Below are positions 8,186-16,825 of a stretch of 64,000 bases of DNA, in pieces (within the stretch, counting starts at the first letter, position 1; each line of letters opens with the position of its first letter). The notes under the pieces are model-generated. The model was not told the DNA's origin, searched no databases, and saw nothing but the letters and a program-made list of their open reading frames with translations. The translations under genes and the position numbers were made by a program. The DNA lies in NCBI GenBank assembly GCA_023023105.1, contig CP083824.1, forward strand, positions 4,030,001 to 4,094,000, read 5' to 3'. This DNA is from Enterobacter ludwigii. Its GTDB lineage: Bacteria; Pseudomonadota; Gammaproteobacteria; Enterobacterales; Enterobacteriaceae.

Positions 8186-9749
8186 GTAAGCGTGCAGCGA
8201 GAACCGTATTGACGGGGATGTGTTATTCAGTTGGCAGTGCTACGCGCCAGGGGAGTAGTTCGCTGACCCGGTTTATCGGCCAGTCAGCAATGACGTCAAG
8301 GACATAACGGAGGTAGCTTTCTGGCTCCACTCCGTTCAGTTTGCATGTCCCGATCAGGCTGTACAGCAGCGCTCCCCGCTCTCCTCCATGATCCGAACCG
8401 AAGAACAGGTAGTTTTTGCGGCCCAGGCTGACCATCCGTAGCGCATTCTCAGCTATGTTGTTATCTGCCTCGGCCCAGCCGTCGTCAGTATAGTAAGCCA
8501 GCGCCGGCCACTGGTTCAGTACGTACGTTAACGCTTTCGCCAGTTCTGAGTGTCGCGACAGCGTTTTCACCTTTTCACGCAGCCAGCTTTCCAGGGATTT
8601 CAGCCGCGGTTTAGCTTTTTGCTGACGTTCTGCAAGGCGTCGCTTCGCCGGCATCCCCCTTATTTCCGCCTCGATGGCATATAACTCACCGATCCGTTTC
8701 AGGGCTTCCTCCGTCAGCGCTGACGGGGTGCGAACGTGCACATCGTGGATCTTGCGGCGGGCATGAGCCCAGCAGGCAGCTTCCGTTATCTGTCCATTGC
8801 GGTACAGTTCGTTGAACCCGGCGTACGCATCCGCCTGCAGAACACCGCTGAAGCCAGCGAGATGGCTCTGCGGGTGGATACCTTTTCTGTCCGGGCTGTA
8901 AGCGAACCACACTGCCGGCGCCAGCTCTGACCCGGCGTTACGGTCGTCACGAACGTAGGTCCATAACCGCCCGGTCTTCGTTTTCTTATTACCTGGCAAC
9001 AGCACCGGGACAGGCGTGTCATCAGCATGGAGCTTACCGTCAGTCAGCACATAGTCCTGAAGCGCCCCTTCCAGCGGTGACAGTAGCCGGCAACACGCAT
9101 CCACCCAGCCCGACAGCAGTGAGCGGCTCAGCTCCACACCCTGGCGGCCGTATATTTCAGACTGGCGGTACAGCGGGGTGTGCTCTGCATACTTTGAACT
9201 CAGCACGCGGGCCAGCAGCCCCGGTCCTGCGATACCCCGCTCGATGGGCCGTGAAGGCGCGGGGGCCTGCACGATGGCATCGCACTGAGTACAGGCATGC
9301 TTTTCACGTACTGTCCGGATAACCCGGAAGGCGCTGCGCATCAGCTCCAGCTGTTCGGCGGCATCTTCACCCAGGTAACTCAGCGCACCACCACATTCCG
9401 GGCAGCATGACGCTGCCGGCAGCAGCCGTTTTTCGTCACGGGGAAGTGATTCAGGGAACGGTTTGCGGGTACGGGTCTGCCGCAGCGGGCGCTGCACGGC
9501 CGGGTCATCCACCCGGCCGGTAAGGGTATCGCTTTCTTTCTGCAACTGCTTAAGGTCGGCTTCCATCTGCGCGATACGGCGGGAGACTTTTTCGGAGCGG
9601 CTGCCGAAGTTCATCCGGCGCAGCTTATCCAGTTGCGCCTGCAGGTGATCTATTTCGCGTTCACGCTCGTTCAGTTTTTCCAGAAGGGCACGGTTCAGCG
9701 CCTCCTGTTCGGCAACCTGAGCGGCAGTGACCTGCGGCATGCCCGCAGG
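8186..9749 (-). mobile_element. IS66-family element, truncated (one end plus tnpC only)
   Basis: The left terminus starts GTAAGCG at 8186, the conserved end of IS66-family inverted repeats, 37 bp beyond the tnpC stop. Only tnpC is present. The tnpA and tnpB genes and the other terminus, which should lie to the right of 9740, are missing and replaced by group II intron sequence. The right boundary is therefore approximate. The element cannot transpose autonomously. Confidence 0.85.
8223..9740 (-). CDS. IS66-family transposase TnpC
   Basis: A 505-residue DDE transposase. It has an N-terminal leucine-rich coiled coil (LLEKLNEREREIDHLQAQLDKL) followed by RMNFGSRSEKVSRR, a zinc-finger segment CPECGG plus CTQCDA, and the catalytic core with HADDTPVPVL, LQADAYAGFNELY and the ending DNNIAENALRMVSLGRKNYLFFGSDHGGERGALLYSL. 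It resembles the ISEc8/ISCro1 group of IS66. The ATG at 9740 may not be the native start, because the frame continues upstream into what looks like intron sequence. The tnpA/tnpB partners needed for transposition are absent here. Confidence 0.92.
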   Translation of the reverse strand: MPQVTAAQVAEQEALNRALLEKLNEREREIDHLQAQLDKLRRMNFGSRSEKVSRRIAQMEADLKQLQKESDTLTGRVDDPAVQRPLRQTRTRKPFPESLPRDEKRLLPAASCCPECGGALSYLGEDAAEQLELMRSAFRVIRTVREKHACTQCDAIVQAPAPSRPIERGIAGPGLLARVLSSKYAEHTPLYRQSEIYGRQGVELSRSLLSGWVDACCRLLSPLEGALQDYVLTDGKLHADDTPVPVLLPGNKKTKTGRLWTYVRDDRNAGSELAPAVWFAYSPDRKGIHPQSHLAGFSGVLQADAYAGFNELYRNGQITEAACWAHARRKIHDVHVRTPSALTEEALKRIGELYAIEAEIRGMPAKRRLAERQQKAKPRLKSLESWLREKVKTLSRHSELAKALTYVLNQWPALAYYTDDGWAEADNNIAENALRMVSLGRKNYLFFGSDHGGERGALLYSLIGTCKLNGVEPESYLRYVLDVIADWPINRVSELLPWRVALPTE

Positions 9750-10251
9750 GTGATGTAACCCGCTGACAACGGGGATTGAGGCGAGATCACTAAGCCGAGA
9801 TGATCCTCAAGGTTAAGTACTGAAAGGCTGAAGAACATGAACCCGTTAATCCGCCTCTGTGGGTTGAAAACGTCACCACGGCCTACGTGATCTGACAGGC
9901 CGTGCAGGAGGAACTGGCAGTGATACGTAAGCACTGCCGGTCGAAGGTGTTTTGACATGTATGCGAAACACCGGGGCAGCAGCGTCTATCACGCTTGCGT
10001 TGCTGACTTCTGCCAACTTGCGGCAAGCAAGGATAAAGAGTGCGACGGGCAGCCTCCTCAGTATGCCTGAGTCCAGGCAGGTAAACCGGGGAAGGTCAGC
10101 GACGGATGTTAAGGGGGCATGGCTCCGATGACGCGCTGGCTGGCGGAGCTTCCGTAGTAGTCCGCGATGGGGAAAGCCCATTACATGGCGAAGGGAAGCA
10201 GTTTGAATGTGTTTGCGACGTGAATTAACTGACCTAACGAGGTGAAGACCT

Positions 10252-11775
10252 TTGATAATCAGCGAAATGCAACGCAAGCTTGCCACATGGGCAGCCACCG
10301 ATCCGTCCCTACGGATTCAACGGCTGCTGCGTCTGATAACACAACCAGAATGGCTGGCTGAAGCGGCGCGGATCACGCTTTCATCAAAGGGGGCCCATAC
10401 CCCCGGCGTTGATGGCGTGAATAAAACAATGCTACAGGCCAGACTGGCTGTTGAGCTGCAAATCCTCAGGGATGAATTACTCTCAGGCCACTACCAGCCC
10501 TTGCCCGCCAGACGGGTTTACATCCCTAAAAGCAACGGCAAACTGCGACCACTGGGTATCCCCGCGTTGCGGGATCGTATTGTTCAGCGGGCCATGCTGA
10601 TGGCGATGGAGCCGATATGGGAGAGTGATTTTCATACGCTCTCATATGGCTTCCGGCCTGAGCGCAGTGTCCACCACGCGATCCGCACGGTGAAATTACA
10701 GCTCACAGACTGTGGTGAAACCCGGGGACGCTGGGTGATTGAAGGCGACCTGTCCAGTTACTTCGACACCGTACATCATCGACTGCTGATGAAGGCTGTA
10801 CGCCGCAGGATCAGTGACGCACGTTTCATGACTCTGCTGTGGAAAACCATCAAGGCGGGACATATCGATGTCGGTCTCTTTCGGGCGGCCAGTGAAGGTG
10901 TACCACAGGGCGGTGTTATATCGCCGCTATTATCGAACATCATGCTGAATGAGTTCGATCAATACCTGCATGAGCGCTACCTGAGCGGGAAAGCCAGAAA
11001 AGATCGGTGGTACTGGAATAACAGTATCCAACGGGGCCGAAGTACGGCGGTCAGAGAAAACTGGCAGTGGAAACCCGCGGTGGCGTACTGCCGCTATGCC
11101 GATGATTTTGTCCTCATCGTCAAAGGCACCAAAGCACAGGCGGAAGCCATCAGGGAGGAGTGTCGGGGTGTGCTCGAAGGCAGTCTGAAACTCAGGCTGA
11201 ACATGGATAAGACTAAAATCACCCATGTTAATGACGGCTTTATCTTTCTGGGGCACAGGATCATTCGCAAACGCAGTCGTTATGGCGAGATGCGAGTGGT
11301 CTCAACGATCCCGCAGGAGAAAGCCAGAAACTTCGCCGCATCGCTGACAGCACTGTTATCAGGCAACTACAGTGAAAGCAAAGTCGATATGGCTGAACAA
11401 CTCAACCGAAAACTGAAAGGCTGGGCCATGTTCTATAAGTTCGTTGATTTTAAGGCCAAAGTCTTCAGTTATATCGACCGTGTCGTGTTCTGGAAGCTGG
11501 CTCACTGGCTGGCCCGCAAATACCGTACAGGTATCGCTTCCCTGATGAGGTGGTGGTGTAAATCACCGAAACCGGGTCAGAGCAAAACGTGGGTTTTATT
11601 TGGTAAAACCAATCACGGCAAGCTCAGCGGCGAAATACTGTACCGGTTGGTGGGGCAAGGCAAGAAGCTGTTCCGCTGGCGGCTACCCGAAGGTAATCCC
11701 TATCTGAGGACGGAGACCAGAAACACGTATACATCGCGCTTTACAGAAGTGGCAATGGCGTTCGCCAGCATTTAA
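10252..11775 (+). CDS. ltrA: Group II intron-encoded reverse transcriptase/maturase
   Basis: A 507-residue intron-encoded protein that helps the intron fold and splice and copies it into DNA. RT motifs are visible in order: PLGIPALRDRIVQRAMLMAM, GFRPERSVHHAI, EGDLSSYFDTVHH, GVPQGGVISPLLSNIMLNEFD, and the catalytic CRYADDFVLI with YADD at residues 282-285. The maturase (X) domain follows (LKGWAMFYKFVDFKAKVFSYIDRVVFWKLAHWL). I see no Cys/His HNH endonuclease at the C-terminus, so this belongs to an endonuclease-less class. The start is taken at TTG 10252 because GAGGTG lies about 10 nt upstream; an ATG at 10267 is the alternative. The catalytic residues are intact. Confidence 0.92.
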   Translation: MIISEMQRKLATWAATDPSLRIQRLLRLITQPEWLAEAARITLSSKGAHTPGVDGVNKTMLQARLAVELQILRDELLSGHYQPLPARRVYIPKSNGKLRPLGIPALRDRIVQRAMLMAMEPIWESDFHTLSYGFRPERSVHHAIRTVKLQLTDCGETRGRWVIEGDLSSYFDTVHHRLLMKAVRRRISDARFMTLLWKTIKAGHIDVGLFRAASEGVPQGGVISPLLSNIMLNEFDQYLHERYLSGKARKDRWYWNNSIQRGRSTAVRENWQWKPAVAYCRYADDFVLIVKGTKAQAEAIREECRGVLEGSLKLRLNMDKTKITHVNDGFIFLGHRIIRKRSRYGEMRVVSTIPQEKARNFAASLTALLSGNYSESKVDMAEQLNRKLKGWAMFYKFVDFKAKVFSYIDRVVFWKLAHWLARKYRTGIASLMRWWCKSPKPGQSKTWVLFGKTNHGKLSGEILYRLVGQGKKLFRWRLPEGNPYLRTETRNTYTSRFTEVAMAFASI

Positions 11776-11780
11776 ATGGA

Positions 11781-11814
11781 GAGCCGGATGCGCTGAAAGG
11801 TGCACGTCCGGTTC
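11781..11814 (+). ncRNA. Group II intron domain V (catalytic core)
   Basis: This 34-nt element starts GAGCCGGATGCGCTGAAAGG and ends GTCCGGTTC. The stem GAGCCGGA pairs with TCCGGTTC, with a GAAA tetraloop and the AGC catalytic triad near the 5' strand. It lies 5 nt after the maturase stop codon. The hairpin that follows to about 11857 fits domain VI. Confidence 0.88.
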
Positions 11815-11864
11815 GGGGAGGAGAGGCAGGGAAATAGTCCGACTACGCCCTGCCTCTTACTCTA

Positions 11865-12332
11865 CTCAGGACCCACGAAGGCTGGCTGTATCTTGCCGTG
11901 GTGGTTGATCTGTTCTCACGCAAAATTATCGGCTGGTCCATGCAATCCCGGATGACAAAGGACATTGTCCTGAACGCTCTGCTAATGGCTGTATGGCGGC
12001 GTAATCCCCAAAAACAGGTGCTGGTTCATTCGGATCAGGGCAGTCAGTACACAAGCCATGAGTGGCAGTCGTTCCTGAAATCACACGGTCTGGAGGGCAG
12101 CATGAGCCGTCGCGGTAACTGCCATGATAATGCGGTTGCAGAAAGCTTTTTCCAGTTGCTGAAACGCGAACGGATAAAGAAAAAAATCTACGGAACGCGG
12201 GAAGAAGCCCGCAGCGATATTTTTGATTACATCGAAATGTTTTATAACAGTAAGCGTCGGCATGGTTCCGGCGATCAGATGTCACCGACAGAATATGAAA
12301 ACCAGTATTATCAACGGCTCGGAAGTGTCTAG
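11865..12332 (+). pseudogene. IS3-family transposase OrfB, 5'-truncated
   Basis: The frame opens at the intron boundary with LRTHEGWLYLAVVVDLFSRK and continues through the integrase catalytic core: VVVDLFSRKIIGW (first Asp), VHSDQGSQYTS (second Asp), RGNCHDNAVAESFFQLLKRE (catalytic Glu) and the ending FYNSKRRHGSGDQMSPTEYE. The N-terminal HTH region and the upstream TDITY part are missing. A GTG at 11898 could start a 144-residue fragment, but no complete transposase can be made. Confidence 0.88.
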
Positions 12333-12350
12333 ATTATCCGTGGCGATTCA
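11865..12350 (+). mobile_element. IS3-family element remnant (3' half and right end)
   Basis: The remnant runs from the group II intron 3' end to an IR-like terminus ending ATTATCCGTGGCGATTCA at 12350. Read inward, this terminus is TGAATCGCCACGGATAATC, typical of one subgroup of IS3-family elements. The orfA gene, the N-terminal half of orfB and the left end are absent from the window. It directly abuts the leader of the AAA+/ZorAB operon. Confidence 0.8.
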
Positions 12351-12543
12351 GTTGACGATTTCATGCACTCATATGTTCAAAAAATAGCGCCACTGAAGGA
12401 TGACTTTCACAGCCAACTACTCGTTAGCAGCAGAACGCAACAAGCAGCGCTGACTGTGCACTGACTGCGGTAGTACACTTTCCGAAATTTTTTTACTCAA
12501 GTGACCAAGCCACAGGCCGATAACACCTAAAGTTATATTTCAC

Positions 12544-13575
12544 ATGATTATCAATATGATAATTTTTCAGGGACAAGACAGCCCTGGTTTAACGGAACTT
12601 AAACATCTCTCTATGAATGAAGATCTTATGTCAGCGCACAGTAACAATTCAGCACCGTTTAGACAGCCGTTATCTCCACAAGATGACGACGAAAATGGAA
12701 AAAAAAATATACCGACAGACCCGAGATTTACTCTAGATAAAGATGTCATCTTATCCCAGACCACCCGCTCCTCTCTTGATGAATGCATGGCTCGTCTGCG
12801 TTTTCATACAACGATCTACCAGGAATGGAATTTTTCAGTCGTTGATCCTATGGGGTCGACGGCGATACTAAATTTTTATGGCCCTCCCGGCACCGGGAAA
12901 ACACTTTGCGCCGAGGCACTGGCTGGACAGTTACGAATGCCCTTTATTGCTCTTGGTATTGCAGAACTGGAAAGCAAGTTTATGGGAGAAACGGCTAAAA
13001 ATATCCAGGCTGCTTTTGCGCAGGCTAAGGAAACCGGAGCGCTGCTCTTTTTCGATGAAGCCGACACGTTACTGGGGAAACGACTCTCCTCTGTCACACA
13101 AGGCGTTGATAATGAAGTTAATGCGATGCGCTCTACGTTACTGATCGAGCTGGAGCGTTTTGACGGCATTGTAGTTTTCGCGACTAATTTCGCACGTAAC
13201 TATGATGAGGCGTTCCGCAGCCGTATTGGCTATCACGTTGAATTTACGCTTCCTGATCTTACAGCCCGTTACCATCTCTGGAACAAATTCGTGGTTGCTG
13301 AAATTCCACTCGCAGAAGAAAGAGAAACTCTTCTCACCGCCGCAAGCGAACTATCCGAAGGACTGGCAGGACGAGAGATCCGTACCTGTATGCGTCTGGC
13401 ACTGCCTAAAGTGCTGCTGGAAGCAGAACGCACCGGAGAGACTGCACAACTTAACATCGCTCATTTACGGAGTGCGATAGAACAAGTTTTGGCCTCCCAC
13501 CAAGCGATAGCCAATCATTCGGGACGTACAGCCAGTGAAGTCAACACAGCAAAAAAATTATTAGGTATCCAATAA
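12544..13575 (+). CDS. AAA+ ATPase, first gene of a ZorAB-like operon
   Basis: A 343-residue classical AAA ATPase. The N-terminal 60 residues are low-complexity and polar. An adaptor-like segment follows, then Walker A GPPGTGKT (residues 113-120), a pore-loop-like KFMGE (145-149), Walker B LLFFDEAD (167-174), sensor 1 Asn in ATNFA (N215), an arginine-finger region DEAFRSRIGY (221-230) and a sensor-2-like GLAGREIRT in the C-terminal helical lid. All catalytic residues are present. The start is uncertain: ATG 12544 has no clear ribosome site, and ATGs at residues 24 and 29 are alternatives. The gene ends 18 bp before the next one. A motor that powers or gates the downstream channel complex, or a remodeller of phage components, is inference only. 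Confidence 0.88.
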   Translation: MIINMIIFQGQDSPGLTELKHLSMNEDLMSAHSNNSAPFRQPLSPQDDDENGKKNIPTDPRFTLDKDVILSQTTRSSLDECMARLRFHTTIYQEWNFSVVDPMGSTAILNFYGPPGTGKTLCAEALAGQLRMPFIALGIAELESKFMGETAKNIQAAFAQAKETGALLFFDEADTLLGKRLSSVTQGVDNEVNAMRSTLLIELERFDGIVVFATNFARNYDEAFRSRIGYHVEFTLPDLTARYHLWNKFVVAEIPLAEERETLLTAASELSEGLAGREIRTCMRLALPKVLLEAERTGETAQLNIAHLRSAIEQVLASHQAIANHSGRTASEVNTAKKLLGIQ

Positions 13576-13593
13576 AAACAACAGGAGAAGATT

Positions 13594-14865
13594 ATGGGTT
13601 TCTGGTCAAGTGTCGGCAGTTTTTGCAGCAGCGTAGCAAGTGGATTGGCAAGCACTGCCAGCCGGGTATGGAATGGTATTAAAGAAACCGCAGCTAAAAC
13701 CGTTTCCTGGATGGCAGAGAAAGCTGAGACCTTTGTGGGAAGTGTAAAGAGCATCTGGGAAAAGGTGAAGCCATTTATCAGTAATGTTATTCGCCCTATC
13801 GTGCAAAACGCAGCAAAATTAGCTGAAAAGATGTTGCCACAATTCCCGTGGGTGGGTGGCGCTTTGAAAGCGCTGGATAAAGCGTTGGGGCTGTTGGTCG
13901 AATGGGATAAGAGTGATCTGGCGAAACGTATTGGCAAGGCCATTGAGTGGGCAATTAATAAAGCCAAACAACTTAAAGATTTGTTTCTTACACCTGAAGA
14001 AATGGATGAGGCCAGTGAGCATGAGCAAGCTTTACGCGAAGCGCGTAACCAGATGCGCGGGGAAGCAGCGAGTGCTGTTGATCTGGCGAGCCTGATTACC
14101 TTATATGCCCAACTCTCAACGCGTATTAAGGACGTCCTGGATAACATTCAGATCAACGATTTCGAACATTATCTGCGGTTACGCGCTTCGCAGAAGTTAC
14201 TGAAAGATACTGAGCAGCATCTTACGCGTGCGCAGGACATTGATACGATAACCGATGACGACCTGTTTCTTATTGAAACTGGCAACGAATTGCTAAAACC
14301 TAACCCTCAGTTGAGCGATGAGGCAACGCAACGCCTGGATCGTGTTGTGATGGCGCGTTTTGGCAAGAAACTTATCCCCTTCGTGTTCGAAGAAATGATA
14401 ATGGCCTGGGGGTATAACCTGCAGGATATGGAAAATGAATGGAAATCGCTGAATGACGGTCTGTCGAAAGAACAAGTACTTCTGCGACGTCTACAGATTG
14501 GCCAGCGCCTTGGTGATCTTCAGGAAGATGAAGTACCAATGCTCAACGACCTGGAAGCTCGTTTACCAGTGCAACAGGCTGAGATGGAAACAAAACGCAA
14601 ACGAACCAATGAAATGCGTAATTATGTTTTTGCAGCAGAAGGATTTCTGCAAATGCTAGAAAAAGAGCCTGAAGAATTTGCTGACCAAGAATATTTGATG
14701 GAAGACAGCAGCACGGTTGGGATGATTATTATTGAGTGTGCTCAGTTTGGTAAGCGTTGGGAAGAACTTAATACCGAGCAACAAAGCTTAATTATCGATT
14801 TTGCCAATATCTTTGAAAAAGCCAGCCGCGCACGTGCAAGCAAGCTTGTCGAGGTGGCAGCATGA
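13594..14865 (+). CDS. Unrecognised helical protein with amphipathic N-terminus, ZorAB-like operon
   Basis: I do not recognise this 423-residue protein. It begins MGFWSSVGSFCSSVASGLAS, and the first 60 residues form a chain of small-residue and Trp/Phe-rich amphipathic helices that could bind or insert into a membrane; there is no classical signal peptide or hydrophobic TM. A second amphipathic stretch (PFISNVIRPIVQNAAKLAEK to GLLVEW) ends near residue 105. The rest is charged and helical with coiled-coil character. An excellent AGGAGA site precedes the ATG. The stop overlaps the next start (ATGA), so translation is coupled to the zorA-like gene, arguing for a shared complex. It may be the effector or a membrane-docking adaptor for the AAA+ protein. 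Confidence 0.8.
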   Translation: MGFWSSVGSFCSSVASGLASTASRVWNGIKETAAKTVSWMAEKAETFVGSVKSIWEKVKPFISNVIRPIVQNAAKLAEKMLPQFPWVGGALKALDKALGLLVEWDKSDLAKRIGKAIEWAINKAKQLKDLFLTPEEMDEASEHEQALREARNQMRGEAASAVDLASLITLYAQLSTRIKDVLDNIQINDFEHYLRLRASQKLLKDTEQHLTRAQDIDTITDDDLFLIETGNELLKPNPQLSDEATQRLDRVVMARFGKKLIPFVFEEMIMAWGYNLQDMENEWKSLNDGLSKEQVLLRRLQIGQRLGDLQEDEVPMLNDLEARLPVQQAEMETKRKRTNEMRNYVFAAEGFLQMLEKEPEEFADQEYLMEDSSTVGMIIIECAQFGKRWEELNTEQQSLIIDFANIFEKASRARASKLVEVAA

Positions 14866-16814
14866 CGTTTCATGAATTTTTTGCCTTTATATTGCCGGAA
14901 TTCGACGTCATTCAGATGCTGTTTGGCGGCACAATGCTTTTTTTGGTTTTACTGACGATTGGTTTATTGCTCTGGCAGGCAAATCAGCGCTTTTGGGACA
15001 GAAAATGGCAAGGTGATGCACTGAATAATGGGGCAGACCATCTCGATGTTGATCATGGTTCAGTCAACGAAATCAGCGCAGCAGTTGCCAGTCCAGCAGA
15101 AAAAATGGCCGATATCATGCCGGGCATTTTGTTAATTTTAGGGTTGCTAGGCACTTTCCTCGGTCTGGGAATTGCCCTTAATAAAGCATCGGATATTTTG
15201 ATTGATGCTAACTCCGCAGGCATGGATAACGCCATGTCGAATCTGATGGGGATGATGGAAGGGCTGGGGACGAAATTTAAAACGTCGACATGGGGGATCA
15301 TGGCGTATCTGATCCTTAAAGCCTGTGCTGCTGGGTTAGGATATGACGAGAAGCGTTTACGCTGGTGCGCACAGCAGATGAAGCAAGTGTTCGACCAGTC
15401 ACGAGAGCAAAAGCGCGCTGAACATAAAGAGACCCGGTTACAGTATCTGGCAGCATTACAGGGTTTGAACGACAGAATGCAGGTGGAAAGTGAAGCCACA
15501 CGGCAGTTGCTGAGCAAGTTCTCTTCAGGTATGGAGTCGTTTTTACAGCCCCTGATTGAGCAGGGCCATGCTGCCGCACAACAACGCAAAATACAGGAAA
15601 CATATCTGGAACAATTGACAGATATATCCCGTAGTACTCAGCAGCAACATATCGATGGATTGCAGCACGTATGCAACAGTATTCACGAGGAAAGCGAAAA
15701 TTCCCGGCAAGTTAACCATTCACACCATGCCGAGGTAGCCGCGATATATATGAGGATCGCCGGTCAGGGTGATAACGCTGAACAACAGCGTATTAACCAA
15801 AATGAGCAATTGGTAAAACTGCAAGACCTCTTGCGTGAAATTCAAAACAATATCGTTAAGGGTACCAAAGATCAGTCTGTGCAAGGGCAACAACAGATAA
15901 CAGAGTTAACGACGACCCGAGAATCGTTACAGCACTTCATTAATACCAACAGTAGTAACCTGTCTGCCATTCAACATTCAGCCGAAAAAATGTCATCGGC
16001 AGCACAAGAAATGGGGAATTCCGCCGGTGATTTGCAACAGGTTATCGGTGATTTCCGTACAGGCATTACCGATATGTTAGGTACGGTTAAAACCGATCTT
16101 GGTTCCACCATCTCCCAAATGGGCGAAAGTTTTAGCCAGAATATGGAATCGATATCCACCAGTATGGCAAATGCAACAGATGGCATTTCCAGTGCAGTTA
16201 CCGACCTTTCTCAAAACGTTGGCACCACAATGAGTGAAGTTCGAATTTCCATCGATCAATCGATGAAAACTCAGCGTGATGCGCAGCGTGAATTTATGAT
16301 CACCAGTGAAACTTTAAATGAAAAAGTGATCGCTATGACAAAACTGGTTGATGATTTGCGTGAGCAAATAGTTAACGGACTAACAGCGGTATCCAGCAGC
16401 AATCGGCAAGTAGCCAGCCTGAACAACCGTTATGCGGAGATGACGACATCAGGTGAAAGAAATGCAGATGCGATTGAAACGCTGGTGAATCAACTCCAGC
16501 TCATGCAGAAAGAGAGCCCTCTTCAGCCGGGAATGGACAGGGTCACTGCAGGTGTCGGTAAACTGGTGCACAGCATTGAATCATTACGTGATGAAATGCT
16601 GAGTAATACTGATGCCTCTGCTGCACTTTCTTCGCTCGATGACAGATTGATCCGTTCTCTGGAAGAGCTGGGAGGGATTCGTAAAATGCTGTCACCGCCA
16701 GAACGGAACCACCTGGTTCAGCAAATTGAAAAAAGCCTGACGCCACTTGCCAATACATTACAACATATCGACCAAACGTTATCGACCATGAACATCGTTA
16801 ATGATGCAGTCTGA
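14862..16814 (+). CDS. zorA: ZorA-like MotA/TolQ/ExbB proton-channel protein with long coiled-coil tail
   Basis: A 650-residue membrane protein. TM1 is at about residues 19-39, TM2 at 86-106 containing the ExbB/TolQ/MotA signature GLLGTFLGLG (94-103), and TM3 at about 143-160 preceded by FKTSTWG. Residues 165-640 are a nearly uninterrupted, Gln/Ser/Thr-rich coiled coil, the cytoplasmic 'tail' that distinguishes ZorA from flagellar MotA. In Zorya systems ZorA5-ZorB2 is an ion-driven rotary or signalling complex that senses phage infection at the envelope. The start overlaps the preceding stop, with GAGGTG upstream. Partner ZorB follows 11 bp downstream. ZorC/D/E homologues are absent, so the AAA+ protein and the 423-residue protein presumably take their place. 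Confidence 0.88.
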   Translation: MTFHEFFAFILPEFDVIQMLFGGTMLFLVLLTIGLLLWQANQRFWDRKWQGDALNNGADHLDVDHGSVNEISAAVASPAEKMADIMPGILLILGLLGTFLGLGIALNKASDILIDANSAGMDNAMSNLMGMMEGLGTKFKTSTWGIMAYLILKACAAGLGYDEKRLRWCAQQMKQVFDQSREQKRAEHKETRLQYLAALQGLNDRMQVESEATRQLLSKFSSGMESFLQPLIEQGHAAAQQRKIQETYLEQLTDISRSTQQQHIDGLQHVCNSIHEESENSRQVNHSHHAEVAAIYMRIAGQGDNAEQQRINQNEQLVKLQDLLREIQNNIVKGTKDQSVQGQQQITELTTTRESLQHFINTNSSNLSAIQHSAEKMSSAAQEMGNSAGDLQQVIGDFRTGITDMLGTVKTDLGSTISQMGESFSQNMESISTSMANATDGISSAVTDLSQNVGTTMSEVRISIDQSMKTQRDAQREFMITSETLNEKVIAMTKLVDDLREQIVNGLTAVSSSNRQVASLNNRYAEMTTSGERNADAIETLVNQLQLMQKESPLQPGMDRVTAGVGKLVHSIESLRDEMLSNTDASAALSSLDDRLIRSLEELGGIRKMLSPPERNHLVQQIEKSLTPLANTLQHIDQTLSTMNIVNDAV

Positions 16815-16825
16815 GGTGCTCACTC

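Larger units (their letters stand above)
9750..11864 (+). mobile_element. Group II intron (retroelement), approximate ends
   Basis: A ribozyme-like leader of about 500 nt (domains I-IV) precedes a reverse transcriptase/maturase gene. It is followed by a canonical 34-nt domain V (11781-11814) and a domain VI hairpin (AGGCAGGG pairing with CCCTGCCT, 11825-11857). The 5' end is inferred near GTGATG at 9750, where IS66 homology stops. The 3' end lies within 11860-11865, ahead of the reading frame of an IS3-family transposase. The 5' flank (IS66) and 3' flank (IS3 family) come from different elements, so the intron either lost its original 5' exon or sits at a recombination joint. Confidence 0.75.

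Noticed and set aside
9873..10298. 141-codon minus-strand frame over the intron leader
   Set aside because: The region is group II intron RNA structure (domains I-IV); there is no ribosome site and no protein-like pattern.
12351..12543. Search for a sigma-70 promoter ahead of the AAA+/ZorAB-like operon
   Set aside because: A TTGACG at 12352 exists just inside the IS3 boundary but no good -10 at 16-18 bp; not reported as a promoter.
13515..14147. 210-codon minus-strand frame opposite the 423-residue gene
   Set aside because: Antisense to the well-supported operon gene; Ser/Leu-rich composition typical of a reverse frame; no ribosome site.
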